A DNA stretch of 64,000 nt from Devosia sp. (GCA_016713105.1 JADJPS010000018.1:1-64000); one strand, 5' to 3'. Numbered from the stretch's first letter, positions 46,201 through 54,419 are shown. Made by a program: numbers and translations. The notes: generated by a model not told the origin, from the letters alone.

Positions 46201-47813
46201 TCGCCGTGGGCACCGTGCGGCTGCTGGGTGACTGGCAGGCCAACGTGCTCGACTTCCGCACCACCGCCTTCATCGGCGCCAACATCGTGATCGATGCCGG
46301 CTACGGCAATGACAGTATCTACGGCAATGCCGACGCCAACCTCATTTTCGCCGGTGGCGGCAACGACGTGGTCAATGGCGGCGATGGCGGCGACACCTAC
46401 CGGGTGACCGGCAACCAGGCCGGCGGCTGGTCGAGCTTCCAGGACTACGACACCTATGCCGACACCGGCGCCTCGGGCATCGACACCATCGAGGCCTTCG
46501 GCCCTGGCAATGTCGACATCGGCCTGCTGAGCTTCGGCGCCTCGAGCGGCATCGAGCGCATCGACGGCACCAAGGCCCTCGGCACCGTGCGCCTCGTTGG
46601 CGACTGGAACGCCAACGCCCTCGACTTCCGGTCCACCAGCCTCGTGGGCAGCAACATCGTCATCGATGGCGGCCATGGCGGCGACACCATCACGGGTTCG
46701 GCCGAGGCGAACATCATCGTCGGCGGAGGCGGCAACGACATCCTCAATGGCGGCGACGGCGGCGACACCTACCGGGTCACCGGCAACCAGGCCGGCGGCT
46801 GGTCGAGCTTCCAGGACTACGACACCTATGCCGATACCGGAGCCTCGGGCATCGACAGCATCGCCGCCCTCGGCGTCGGCAATGTCGATATCGGCCTCGT
46901 CAGCTTCGGGGCATCGAGCGGCATCGAGCGCATCGACGGCACCGGCACCCTCGGCACGGTCCGCCTGGTCGGCGACTGGAGCGCCAACCTGCTCGACTTC
47001 CGTACCACGAGCTTTGTCGGCACCAACATCGTCATCGACGGTGCCGGCGGCGACGACACGCTCTACGGTTCGGCCGAAGCCAACACCATTGTCGGCGGCA
47101 CGGGTCGCGACCGCATGGATGGCGGCAATGGCGGCGACACCTATCGGGTCACCGGCAACCAGGCCGGCGGCTGGTCGAGCTTCTCCGATTTCGACACCTA
47201 TGCCGATACCGGCACCAGCGGCCAGGACACGATCAGGGCCATCGGCAACAAGGTCGACATCGGCCTCGCCCGCTTCGATTCCACCAGCGGCATCGAGGTG
47301 ATTGATGTGACCGGCGCCACCGGCCAGACCCGCATCCTGGGCAACTACACCTCGGACACCTTCGACTTCTCTGCCGTCACCTTCGTGGGCAGCAACATCC
47401 TGATCCACTCGGGCAACGGGGACGACGTGGTCAAGGGGTCCGCCGGGGCCGACCTGATCAATGCCGGCAAGGGCAACGACACCGTCAGCGGCGGCGCAGG
47501 ACAGGATCGCTTCGTGTTCGACACCGCGCTCGACAAGTATTCCAATGTCGACCGCATCCTCGACTTCAAGGCGATCGACGACACCATCCTGCTCGACGAT
47601 GCGGTCTTCAAGAAGGTCGGGGCGCTCAGGTCCTCCGCAGGAGCCTTCGTCACCGGCTCCAAGGCACTCGATGCCAGCGATCGCATCATCTACAACGCCG
47701 CCACCGGTGACCTGCTCTACGATGCGGACGGCAGCGGCAAGGGTGCAGCGATACAGTTTGCCAAGCTTGGCGCCAATCTGGGTCTCACCAACGCCGATTT
47801 CGTCATCGTCTAG
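43203..47813 (+). CDS. Large RTX-type calcium-binding secreted protein with two repeat classes
   Basis: 1536 residues, intact, no Sec signal. Residues ~20-484 hold three tandem repeats of ~157 residues, each containing HGDDENGSETGFHLVQNDGA, NTVADGIYHFGFAIENGRFL and NEDGDAN. Residues ~484-1450 hold seven RTX-type units with a 123-124-residue period, one with a 12-residue insert (LDLGNGFIVPTN). Each unit has a glycine/aspartate nonapeptide (GGNDFVDGGEGSDTY) and QAGGWSSFQDYDTYADTG. The last ~100 residues (GKGNDTVSGGAGQDRFVFDT, DRILDFKAIDDTILL) are a typical uncleaved type I secretion signal region. Exported by the ABC/MFP pair directly downstream. Function on the outside is unknown; adhesion or surface-layer role is plausible. 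Confidence 0.9.
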   Translation: MTASVVKSYSMLINPTPGDTGTGLDQLIDVINGDPGLAGANTADDISGGGAAANRMNQIIVEAIDATGAGADKQFTTAEVEAINAYIRANYLAEWTQMHGDDEDGEETGFHLVQNDGATTKYRGQNQIDTVADGLYHLGFTIENGRFLNEDGDANASVTQVAQWLTQFYTDHSTTLTGLDRITDLIMADSGLAAKISEADIEGGADAANGINQLIADAIAEFDAAADRSISVEDVTAINAWIRSSQDRYDAFVELHGDDENGSETGFHLVQNDGANTTFFGKNLVNTVADGMYHIGFEIQGDRFLNEDGDANQTVADVASWIEYFYVDHSSTGTGLDRIVDTIKIDRGLSKNTAAADINAGAKAADSLNHMLVEAIGDTDAEADGWITIEDLYDINAWVQEGEGRYDHFVELHGDDENGSETGFHLVQNDGASTNYFGRNLVNTVADGIYHFGFAIENGRFLNEDGDANQTLVDVSAWINYFYGGKTLIYGTGNADEINGTDASEHIVADSGNDEIDAGGGADLIYGGWGCDVILGGAGEDLLYGQGGNDRLDGGEDGDIYRVSGNVAGGWASFEDYDTYIDTGAEGDDVIEAWGDEDVDIGLKSFGPASGIERIDATGAAGTVTLLGDWQSNYLDFRGVEFVGDIRIDAGYGEDTIYGNDQDNLIVSGGGNDFVDGGEGSDTYQVTGNQAGGWSSFQDYDTYADSGLEGTDTIAAIGEDVDVGVKSFGPETGIEEVDGTSATGRVRMLGDWQANVLDFRGTTFIGGNVVIDGGYGDDTLLGTAGDDTMVGAGGNDTLDGWEGSDSYEVTGSESGGWSSFAGYDTYADSGTTGTDTIVALGEQVDIGLRSFGPETGIETIDATGATGLVRLLGDWQANVLDFRGTAFVGNTLDLGNGFIVPTNIGIDGGYGDDTIFGNDQDNYIPGAGGNDTVDGGEGSDTYTVSGNEAGGWSSFEGYDTYADTGATGIDTIAAIGAGDVDIGFKAFGPSSGIESIDATLAVGTVRLLGDWQANVLDFRTTAFIGANIVIDAGYGNDSIYGNADANLIFAGGGNDVVNGGDGGDTYRVTGNQAGGWSSFQDYDTYADTGASGIDTIEAFGPGNVDIGLLSFGASSGIERIDGTKALGTVRLVGDWNANALDFRSTSLVGSNIVIDGGHGGDTITGSAEANIIVGGGGNDILNGGDGGDTYRVTGNQAGGWSSFQDYDTYADTGASGIDSIAALGVGNVDIGLVSFGASSGIERIDGTGTLGTVRLVGDWSANLLDFRTTSFVGTNIVIDGAGGDDTLYGSAEANTIVGGTGRDRMDGGNGGDTYRVTGNQAGGWSSFSDFDTYADTGTSGQDTIRAIGNKVDIGLARFDSTSGIEVIDVTGATGQTRILGNYTSDTFDFSAVTFVGSNILIHSGNGDDVVKGSAGADLINAGKGNDTVSGGAGQDRFVFDTALDKYSNVDRILDFKAIDDTILLDDAVFKKVGALRSSAGAFVTGSKALDASDRIIYNAATGDLLYDADGSGKGAAIQFAKLGANLGLTNADFVIV
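43260..44655 (+). repeat. Three tandem ~470-bp coding repeats (N-terminal repeats of the RTX protein)
   Basis: The units begin at about 43260, 43731 and 44205 (TGLDQLID / TGLDRITD / TGLDRIVD). They share long near-identical stretches around the HGDDENGSETGFHLVQNDGA segment. Confidence 0.85.
44860..47260 (+). repeat. Seven ~370-bp tandem coding repeats (RTX region)
   Basis: The conserved GGCGGCTGG core recurs at about 44904, 45273, 45642, 46047, 46419, 46791 and 47163. Spacing is 369, 369, 405, 372, 372 and 372 bases. The last units are almost identical in DNA, so unit number may vary by recombination. Confidence 0.9.
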
Positions 47814-47820
47814 CCAGAAC

Positions 47821-47847
47821 GGCCGCCGTACCCTCGGTGCGGCGGCC
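47821..47847 (+). terminator. Hairpin between RTX substrate and secretion genes
   Basis: GGCCGCCG (47821-47828) pairs perfectly with CGGCGGCC (47840-47847), 11-base loop, in the 50 bases between the RTX stop and the ABC transporter start. No U-tract, so probably a partial terminator that keeps substrate mRNA higher than transporter mRNA. Confidence 0.6.
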
Positions 47848-47863
47848 AACCCGAGACCGTCAT

Positions 47864-49618
47864 ATGGCAACCCTATCCAACCCAGCAACTGCGGGTGAAC
47901 GCAGCCCCGTTGCGCGAGCAATCGCTCATTGCCGCGGGGCGCTCGCCTCGGTGCTTGGCTTCTCCGTCCTCACCAACCTGCTCATGCTGGCCGGCCCGCT
48001 CTTCATGCTGCAGGTCTACGATCGGGTGCTGGTGAGCGGGTCGTTTCCCACCCTGGCCGGCCTTGTCCTGCTGCTGGTGCTGGCCTACGTGTTCCAGGGG
48101 CTGTTTGACGTCCTGCGCGGCCGCATCATGGTGCGAGCCGCCGAGGTGGTCGATGCCGAGCTCTCTGGCCCGGTGCAGCGGGCGCTCCTTCGGGAAGGAA
48201 CCGGCGGCAGTCAGGCGTTTCGCGAGCTTGACCAGTTGCGAGGCTTCATTGCAGGCAGCGGCCCGCCGGCCCTGTTCGATCTGCCGTTCCTGCCGATCTT
48301 CCTGGTGTTGTGCTGGCTTGTCCACCCGCTCATCGGCACCGTCGCCCTCATTGGTGGCGGCGTGTTGCTCGCTGTCGCCGTATTGTCCGAACTAGGTGGG
48401 CGTCGGGCCGCCGAAACCCTCGTCGACCAAGGCGGCAGGCGCGCCGAGCTGGCGGACTCCGTTCGCCGCAACGGCGGTCTGATCACGGCTATGGGGATGC
48501 AGGGCGCCTTCGCCCGGCGCCTCTCGGCAATCAATGATGGGTTCCTCGCGTCCGCCCGGCGTGCGGCCGACCTGAGTAGCGGTCTCGGCGCACTCTCCAA
48601 GATACTGCGCATGCTGCTGCAGTCGCTGGTGCTGGCAGCGGGCGCTCTGCTGGTGATCGACGGGCAGATGACCGGTGGCGCCATGGTGGCCTCGTCCATC
48701 CTCGTTGCGCGCGCCGTCGCCCCGATCGAAACCCTCATCGCCAATTGGCGCGGCCTGCTGGCTGCGCGCATTGCCTACAGAGGCCTGAACGGCAGGCTTG
48801 CGCAGTTGTCCGCATTGCCGACACTGGCGACGCACCTCGAGGCACCGCGTCGGCAACTCGCTGTCATCGACGGCACGGTGGTCGCTCCCTCGGGCCGACA
48901 GGTGATCGTCGACAGGCTCGGTCTTGTCGTCGAAGCCGGCACCGCCGTCGGGGTGATCGGGCCTTCCGGCGCGGGCAAGAGCGCCCTCGGGCGGGTGCTT
49001 GCCGGGGTGTGGCCGCTCGCCCGTGGCCAGGTAACCCTCGACGGTGCCAGCTACGACCAGTACGACCCGACCGCGCTTGGCCGGGCCATCGGCTACATGC
49101 CGCAGACCACCGAGCTGTTTGCCGGCACCATTGCCGAAAACATCGCCCGCATGGCCATCGACTGGGACTCCGAGGATGTGATCTCGGCCGCTCGTGCTGC
49201 CGGCGCCCATGACATGATAGTCACCCTGCCCCTGGGCTACGACACATGCATTGGAGGGCCGGACGGGTTTGCGCTCTCCGGCGGCCAGCAGCAGCGCGTC
49301 GCCCTGGCGCGTGCCCTGTACGGCGATCCGTTCCTGCTTGTCCTCGATGAGCCGAACGCCAATCTCGACACGGTCGGTGAGGCTGCTCTGGTCGAGGCCA
49401 TCGCCACCGCCAAGGCGCGGGGCGCGGCGATCGTCCTGATCACGCACCGGCCCTCCCTGACCCAGAGTTGCGAGAGCCTGCTGCTGCTCGCCGACGGCCT
49501 GCAGCGCGCCTACGGCCGACGTGACGACGTGATGCGCCGTCTCGAGGGCGGCGCGGCGCGACCTGCCACGGCGGGGCTCAAGGTGGTCGAGCCGGCCTAT
49601 TCGGGAGTACCGACATGA
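47864..49618 (+). CDS. Type I secretion ABC transporter, PrtD/HasD type
   Basis: 584 residues. The start at 47864 (MATLSNPATAGER) is preferred; the open frame extends 9 codons into the hairpin. N-terminal membrane domain (LASVLGFSVLTNLLMLAGPL, FMLQVYDRVLVSGSFPTLAG) with six helices. ATPase domain: Walker A GPSGAGKSALGRVLAG, Q-loop GYMPQTTELFAGTI, signature ALSGGQQQRVALARAL, Walker B FLLVLDEPNANLD, H-loop VLITHRPSL. Exports the adjacent RTX protein across the inner membrane. Stop overlaps the MFP start. No C39 or CLD domain, as usual for the PrtD group. Confidence 0.94.
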   Translation: MATLSNPATAGERSPVARAIAHCRGALASVLGFSVLTNLLMLAGPLFMLQVYDRVLVSGSFPTLAGLVLLLVLAYVFQGLFDVLRGRIMVRAAEVVDAELSGPVQRALLREGTGGSQAFRELDQLRGFIAGSGPPALFDLPFLPIFLVLCWLVHPLIGTVALIGGGVLLAVAVLSELGGRRAAETLVDQGGRRAELADSVRRNGGLITAMGMQGAFARRLSAINDGFLASARRAADLSSGLGALSKILRMLLQSLVLAAGALLVIDGQMTGGAMVASSILVARAVAPIETLIANWRGLLAARIAYRGLNGRLAQLSALPTLATHLEAPRRQLAVIDGTVVAPSGRQVIVDRLGLVVEAGTAVGVIGPSGAGKSALGRVLAGVWPLARGQVTLDGASYDQYDPTALGRAIGYMPQTTELFAGTIAENIARMAIDWDSEDVISAARAAGAHDMIVTLPLGYDTCIGGPDGFALSGGQQQRVALARALYGDPFLLVLDEPNANLDTVGEAALVEAIATAKARGAAIVLITHRPSLTQSCESLLLLADGLQRAYGRRDDVMRRLEGGAARPATAGLKVVEPAYSGVPT

Positions 49619-50923
49619 GCGGCAAGCGCGATCCGGAACGCTCCATCCGCCGGCTGAGCCTCGCCGGCGGCCTCGCCGCCCTGCTGCTCGTCGGTGGAGC
49701 GGGCGGCCTCTCCGCTGCGATAGAGTTCGCCGGCGCGGTGATCGCCGCGGGCGTGGTCGTGGTCAAGACCGACGTGATGAGCATCCAGCACGCCCGCGGC
49801 GGCATCATAGCCGGCATCGATATCTCGGAGGGCGAGCGCGTCGGCACCGGACAACGCCTGATACGTCTCGATGGCACCCAGTTGGCCGCTTCACTCGCCA
49901 TCATCAATTTCACTCTCGACGAGATGCTGGTGCGACAGGCGCGACTGGGCGCGGAACGAGACGCCGAGGTCCGGTTCGAACTGCCTGCAGCGCTCGCTGA
50001 GCGGGTCGCCGACGACCACGCATTTGCGGCGCTGGTGGCGGCCGAGCAGCAGCTCTTTTCCCTGCGCGGGGCAGCGATTGCGGGGCAGAAGCAGCAACTC
50101 CGCGAGCAGATCAAGCAGCTCGAAGCAGCGATTTCCGGTCTCGGCAGGCAACAGGCCGGGCGCGTCGCCGAGCAGCAGATCGTCGCGTCCCAACTCCTCG
50201 CCTTCCGCGACCTCACGCACCAGGGGCTGATGCAGACCAGCCAGCTCAACGCCATGGAACGCGACAGCGCCAGCCTGGCGGCCGAGATCGGACGGATCGA
50301 AGCCGCCATCGCGGAACACCGGGGACGCATCAGCGAGGTCATGGTCGAGATCCTTGCCCATAGACCAGATCCTGCGCAAGGACGTGGCCGCCGAACTGAA
50401 CGAACTGGCCACCCGCATCGCCGAGTACCGGGAACGGCGCGAGGCGGCACGCGACGAGATCCGTCGCCTTGAGCTCGTCGCCCCGATTGCCGGGACAGTC
50501 CACGAACTGCGTGTCCACACGCCGGGGGGCGTCATTGGCGCCGGTGATACCGTGCTGGATATCGTCCCCGATCCGGACCAGGTCGCAGTCGAAGCCCGCG
50601 TTTCACCCACCGAGATCGACCTGATCGCTGTCGGGCAATCGGTGCAGCTCCGGCTCGCCGCCTTCAACCGGCGAACTGCCCCGGAACTGACCGGGACGGT
50701 GCAGCGCATCGCCGCCGACGCCATCCGTGACGAGCGCACCGGACGCAGCTATTTCGAGGTTCGCATCGTCATCCCGGACGACCAGCTGGCGCTCTTGGGC
50801 GACGAGCGGCTGGTGCCAGGCATGGTCGCCGAGGCACATTTCGCCACCGAGTCCCGCAGCATCGCGAGCTACCTGCTTCAGCCGCTGGTGGAGCAGTTGG
50901 GGCGCGCCTTCCGCGAGCGCTGA
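49615..50923 (+). CDS. Type I secretion membrane-fusion protein, HlyD/PrtE type (one frame break)
   Basis: About 435 residues. N-terminal membrane anchor (LAGGLAALLLVGGAGGLSAA), first half of the lipoyl/barrel domain (VVVKTDVMSIQHARGGIIAG, IDISEGERVGTGQRLIRLDG), a long coiled coil (AIAGQKQQLREQIKQLEAAI), then after a single-base indel near 50360 the second half (LVAPIAGTVHELRVHTPGGV, PTEIDLIAVGQSVQLRL) and C-terminal VPGMVAEAHFATESRSIASY. A TolC-type outer-membrane partner is not in the window. Stop at 50923, convergent with the next gene. Confidence 0.92.
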
Positions 50924-50938
50924 GCGGGTCGCCGATCG

Positions 50939-51367
50939 TCAGCCGCTCCGGTACCGCGCCCGGTTGTTCCGCGCGCCGTGCTCGAGTTCGGCCTTGCCGA
51001 GCAGCTCGAGCACCGGCGTGACATAGTTGGCGAACCGGCCGCGATACCCCTTGCGCAGCCCGTAGTAGCCGCCGACCGGGTTGTCCGGGGAGCGGGCCCA
51101 GGCCTCGATCGTCCCTTCCTGCACCGGCTTTCCCTCATCGGCGTTGCCGAGCGGCACCCAGTCGCCGCGCTCCATCAGCATGCGCACCAGATCGTCGATC
51201 GCCTCGAGCCGATACGAGAGCCGGGTGGTGCCGACTTCGACGATCAGGGCCGGCGGCGTGGCATCCGGGTCTCGCCAGGCGTGATAGTCGGACGTGAGGG
51301 AAGGGGTCTTCAGCTGCCAGGGATCGTCCCTGGTGCCGCTGCCATAGGTCACGATATGCGTCGTCAT
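50939..51367 (-). CDS. Conserved hypothetical protein (DUF6855-like)
   Basis: 142 residues, intact: MTTHIVTYGSGTRDDPWQLK, LSYRLEAIDDLVRMLMERGD, KPVQEGTIEAWARSPDNPVG then GYYGLRKGYRGRFANYVTPV. It resembles a small alphaproteobacterial family of unknown function. The start overlaps the stop of the SRPBCC gene by 4 bases, so the two are coupled and regulated together by the divergent WYL-type regulator. Confidence 0.75.
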   Translation of the reverse strand: MTTHIVTYGSGTRDDPWQLKTPSLTSDYHAWRDPDATPPALIVEVGTTRLSYRLEAIDDLVRMLMERGDWVPLGNADEGKPVQEGTIEAWARSPDNPVGGYYGLRKGYRGRFANYVTPVLELLGKAELEHGARNNRARYRSG

Positions 51368-51786
51368 GATCTTGCCTCCGCTGCGGCCGCGAGCGCGTCC
51401 GCGAATTGCTGGAACGAGGGGCCGAGGTCCGGCATGGACGGCCAGATGAGACCAACCATCGCCCCGGTGTAGACCTCTCGCATGCTGAACTGCGTGCCGC
51501 TCGCGGCCGGCGCGAGCCGGAAGGTGCGCGTTCCCGTGAACAGCCCGAATGGCATCCCGCCCGCCCAGACCATCAGCCGGTTGGGCTGCAGCTGGGTGAC
51601 CTTAAGCGGAAACGCCCGATTGGGCGCCGCAGAAGACCAGAGCCTCAGCCGTTCTCCGAGCGCGATCTGACCCTCGACGCGGACGATGCCGAACGCCCCG
51701 CCGCTTAGCGCGGCGGGGTCGACCAGGATCCGCCAGAGCGTCTCGGGGGGGGCCTCGATACGGCGTTCGACCAGGAATTCGTGCAT
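51364..51786 (-). CDS. SRPBCC-domain (START/AHSA1-like) protein
   Basis: 140 residues. The start at 51786 gives MHEFLVERRIEAPPETLWRI, the usual beginning of polyketide-cyclase/AHSA1-type lipid-binding folds. Further: RVEGQIALGERLRLWSSAAP, LMVWAGGMPFGLFTGTRTFR, TQFSMREVYTGAMVGLIWPS. Binds a small hydrophobic ligand; substrate unknown. In an operon with the DUF6855-like gene, divergent from a WYL regulator. Confidence 0.85.
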   Translation of the reverse strand: MHEFLVERRIEAPPETLWRILVDPAALSGGAFGIVRVEGQIALGERLRLWSSAAPNRAFPLKVTQLQPNRLMVWAGGMPFGLFTGTRTFRLAPAASGTQFSMREVYTGAMVGLIWPSMPDLGPSFQQFADALAAAAEARS

Positions 51787-51828
51787 GGCTTGCCTCACGG
51801 TTCGCCTTAGCCATAATCCGGCTTATAC

Positions 51829-51841
51829 GACATCTTCTGTC
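51829..51841. promoter_or_regulatory. Candidate operator in the WYL-regulator / SRPBCC divergent region
   Basis: GACA-TCTTC-TGTC, an inverted repeat just before the regulator ATG at 51842, in a 55-base divergent intergenic region. Half-sites of this kind are common for YafY-type regulators. Short, so weak evidence. Confidence 0.35.
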
Positions 51842-52462
51842 ATGGATGAAATGCGAGCCTCGCGCCTCCTGCAAATTCTTCTGCTGCTGCAGAACCGCGG
51901 CCGCATGACCGCTGGCGCCCTCGCCGCCGAGCTCGAGGTGGCGCATCGCACCGTGCTGCGCGACATGGATGCGCTCAGCGAGGCCGGCCTGCCGATCATC
52001 GCCTACCAGGGCAGCCAGGGCGGCTTCGAACTCGGCTTCAGCTATCGCACCAGGCTCACCGGCCTCGCGGCCGACGAGGCCGAAGCGCTGGCCGTGCTGC
52101 TCGCCGATCCGAGCCCGCTGCTGGCCGAGCTCGGGATGGCCGACGCGGCCCGGCGGGCCGCCGGCAAGCTGAAGGAATCGCTGCCCGATCCGGTCCGCGA
52201 AAAGCTGGCGCTGGCCAACCAGCGCTTCCGGGTGTCGCGGTCCCGCCCCGACAGCGTCGACCCGCGCGTCCTCGCCATGGCCGCGGCGGTGCGCGAGCGC
52301 CGGAAGGTCCGCCTCGCCGCCCGCTCGGCGACACCGCTCGAAGTCCATCCGGTCGCCCTGCAGTATGGCGAGGACGGCTGGGCCGTGTTCGACGCCCGAA
52401 CCCTCGCCGCGATACCGATCGCCGCCTGGCAGGACGTGAACATCTCGCGGCTGGACTTCTAG
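51842..52462 (+). CDS. YafY/DeoR-like helix-turn-helix regulator with WYL-type C-terminus (short)
   Basis: 206 residues. The start at 51842 gives MDEMRASRLLQILLLLQNRG, then RMTAGALAAELEVAHRTVLR, a winged helix of the HTH_11 type. The C-terminal part (FELGFSYRTRLTGLAADEAE, VRERRKVRLAARSATPLEVH) is a reduced WYL-like ligand domain; full WYL regulators have ~230-320 residues. Divergent from the SRPBCC/DUF6855 pair, which it most likely controls. Confidence 0.85.
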   Translation: MDEMRASRLLQILLLLQNRGRMTAGALAAELEVAHRTVLRDMDALSEAGLPIIAYQGSQGGFELGFSYRTRLTGLAADEAEALAVLLADPSPLLAELGMADAARRAAGKLKESLPDPVREKLALANQRFRVSRSRPDSVDPRVLAMAAAVRERRKVRLAARSATPLEVHPVALQYGEDGWAVFDARTLAAIPIAAWQDVNISRLDF

Positions 52463-52558
52463 CGTTCGCCGGCCCGGCCTTCATTCCGAAGCGCTTCTTT
52501 GCGATGGGGTAGCGGGCAAATGCCGTCGAACCGCCGCAATGACGGCCTTCTCGCCGGT

Positions 52559-53420
52559 TCAGGGCCAGAGAGGATTCGACCAGGCCCGTCGGCGCGATGC
52601 GTCGGAAACGACCAGCCGGCACCAGTCACCGACGAAGGGCGCCAGTGGCAGGCGCGCCTCTCGCAGCCCGTCACCGGCAGCGAGAACGGCACGCGAGCCG
52701 CGGCCGAGCAGGATGATCTCGCTCGCGGGCGAACAGCGCACCACCAACTCGTTGCCCTCACGGTGCATGTCCTCGATCGCCGGGCCCTGCGACGAATAGA
52801 ACAGGCCGGCCTTCATGGCCTGCAGCAGGTTGGCGGGATGGTTGGCTTCGGCACGGACCATGATCCAGCCGCCGAAGGCGTCGCGGTCCACATCGCCCTC
52901 GATGTTGAAGTGCGCGTCGTCGGTGGCCAGGGCCCAGATGCGCCGGCCCGTGCCCAGAACACCGTCGAGCAGCACCTGGCCACCCCCGCGGGCCGCGTGG
53001 ACCTCGCTGGTGTGGTTGTAGACCTCGATCGCGTGGGCCGCGGCCAGAGCCTCGGCGTCAGCAAGGGTGAGTCCATACCAGTCGGGATGGGCGATGGTGA
53101 CGAACGCGCCGGCCGCGATAGCGCGATCTGCAAGTTCGGGACCGGTCTCACCGGCCGCGGTCGGTGCGAAGTCAAGTGGCAGGCCGACGGCCAGGAATGT
53201 GCCACAGTTCGCCCGCGGAGGTGGCCGGTGCGTGTAGCTCGGCACCCAGGATCGTGACGAAGTCGGCCTCGTTCGCAGCGCGCGTGTCGGTGATCGGAAA
53301 GTCGTAGTGCGGCAAGAAATGGTCGGTTATTGCGAGGAAGTCGTAGCCGCGCGCCTTGTAGCGCCGGCACACCTCCGCAGGCGGCAATGTGCCGTCCGAC
53401 CTGCTCGAATGGAGATGGCA
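52559..53420 (-). CDS. PHP-domain metal-dependent phosphoesterase-like protein (start lost, frame-broken)
   Basis: About 285 residues. PHP motifs: HxH in GRCHLHSSRSDGTLPPAEVC, AITDHFLPHYDFPI with Asp-His, then after an indel near 53245 LADRAIAAGAFVTIAHPDWY, EVYNHTSEVHAARGG and WALATDDAHFN. Metal-binding His/Asp of the family are all visible. Just upstream the reading joins the interior of ubiU, so its own start codon and promoter are missing. It may be a polymerase/histidinol-phosphatase-type phosphoesterase of unknown substrate. Confidence 0.78.
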
Positions 53421-53869
53421 GCGACCTCCGCGACCGTGAGAACCCGCGGCAGCACGACGCGCCGGACACCGTAGGCCTCTGCGAGGAAGCAAATATGCTC
53501 CGCGTTGGCGGCCCCCGCCTGCACCGATAGATGGCGCCTCAACTGCGGGTGACGCTCCGCCGTGTAGGCGAGGAGACCCAGGTCAGCGACGATGATGGCA
53601 TCAGCCCCCAGCGCGGCGGCGTCATCGACGGCGCCATACCATAGTGGCTCGTTGTCGGCTCGCATGAACGTGTTGATTGCCACAAGCGTCAGGACACCTG
53701 CCGCCCGCGCCGCCGCAGCGCACTCGGCAAGCTCCTCGCGACTGAAGTTGAGGCCGGGAAAATTGCGCGCATTGGTCTCGTCGCGAAAGCCGCAGTAGAT
53801 CGCATCCGCCCCTGCGTCGATGGCATCACGAAACGCCGCGGGGGTTCCCGCCGGGCACACCAGTTCCAT
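53410..53869 (-). CDS. ubiU: UbiU-like (peptidase U32 family) protein, C-terminus deleted
   Basis: Starts MELVCPAGTPAAFRDAIDAG at 53869, then ADAIYCGFRDETNARNFPGL and NFSREELAECAAAARAAGVL, as in UbiU (YhbU), an Fe-S protein needed with UbiV and UbiT for oxygen-independent ubiquinone hydroxylation. The conserved part ends at VVLPRVLTVAEVAAI (~residue 150). The rest, including the Cys ligands, is missing, replaced by the beginning of the PHP gene out of frame. A full UbiU has ~330 residues. UbiV, normally adjacent, is absent, so the deletion may have removed it too. Confidence 0.82.
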
Positions 53870-54363
53870 CAGCGCACCGCCCCGGACAGAGCGGCGGAGC
53901 GCAGCGTCTGGAGCAGGGCCTCGACCGGTCGCCGCAGCGGACCATCCGGTGCAAGGTCGGTCGCAAGATCGATCCGGCAGTCATCCATCGCGTTGCGCAA
54001 CGCCAGCGCCGCCTCCATGTCGCCATCTACGCTCACACCGCGGGCAAAGAACTCCGCGTCACCGTCGAGCCGTCCTTCGGCAAGGGCCAGCAGCGTTGCG
54101 ATGGCACCGCCGATGCGCACATCGGTACGCGGCAGCCGATCGGGTCGCAGCACGGCGATACGCCGGCGCACAGGGACGACGACGAATGCGAAAGGGAGGT
54201 CCACGGGCACGAAGGCGAAGGTCCTGCTCCCATGCTCGCCCAGCCGCTCGAACAGGCGAACGTGTCGATGCAGTACGCGGTGGAAGGCGGCATTTGCCAT
54301 CAGTTCGACTGGTCCCAGCGGGAGCGGCCGCGCCAGTTGCTGCACGATTGCTGGTAGTCGCAT
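53869..54363 (-). CDS. ubiT: UbiT-like SCP2-domain protein
   Basis: 164 residues from ATG 54363 (MRLPAIVQQLARPLPLGPVE). The SCP2 sterol-carrier-like fold (AFHRVLHRHVRLFERLGEHG, FAFVVVPVRRRIAVLRPDRL, GAIATLLALAEGRLDGDAEF) and the adjacent ubiU identify it as UbiT (YhbT), which holds ubiquinone intermediates in the anaerobic pathway. Its TGA overlaps the ubiU ATG by one base. Upstream 57 bases away is a CRP/FNR-type palindrome. Confidence 0.85.
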   Translation of the reverse strand: MRLPAIVQQLARPLPLGPVELMANAAFHRVLHRHVRLFERLGEHGSRTFAFVPVDLPFAFVVVPVRRRIAVLRPDRLPRTDVRIGGAIATLLALAEGRLDGDAEFFARGVSVDGDMEAALALRNAMDDCRIDLATDLAPDGPLRRPVEALLQTLRSAALSGAVR

Positions 54364-54419
54364 CTGTCGCCCCCGAATCTCGTGAGGCGGCAAGCTAGGG
54401 CAGACGCGCGCCCGGGTAT

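Noticed and set aside
44860..47260. CRISPR-like or satellite repeat array
   Set aside because: The 370-bp periodicity is coding, in frame, and encodes RTX units; no spacer/repeat structure of CRISPR size is seen anywhere in the window.
45816..47921. 701-residue open frame on the minus strand
   Set aside because: It is antisense to the RTX repeats; the high GC and repetitive codons keep the opposite frame open. Composition is Ala/Val/Gly/Asp with no domain, and the plus-strand RTX protein is clear.
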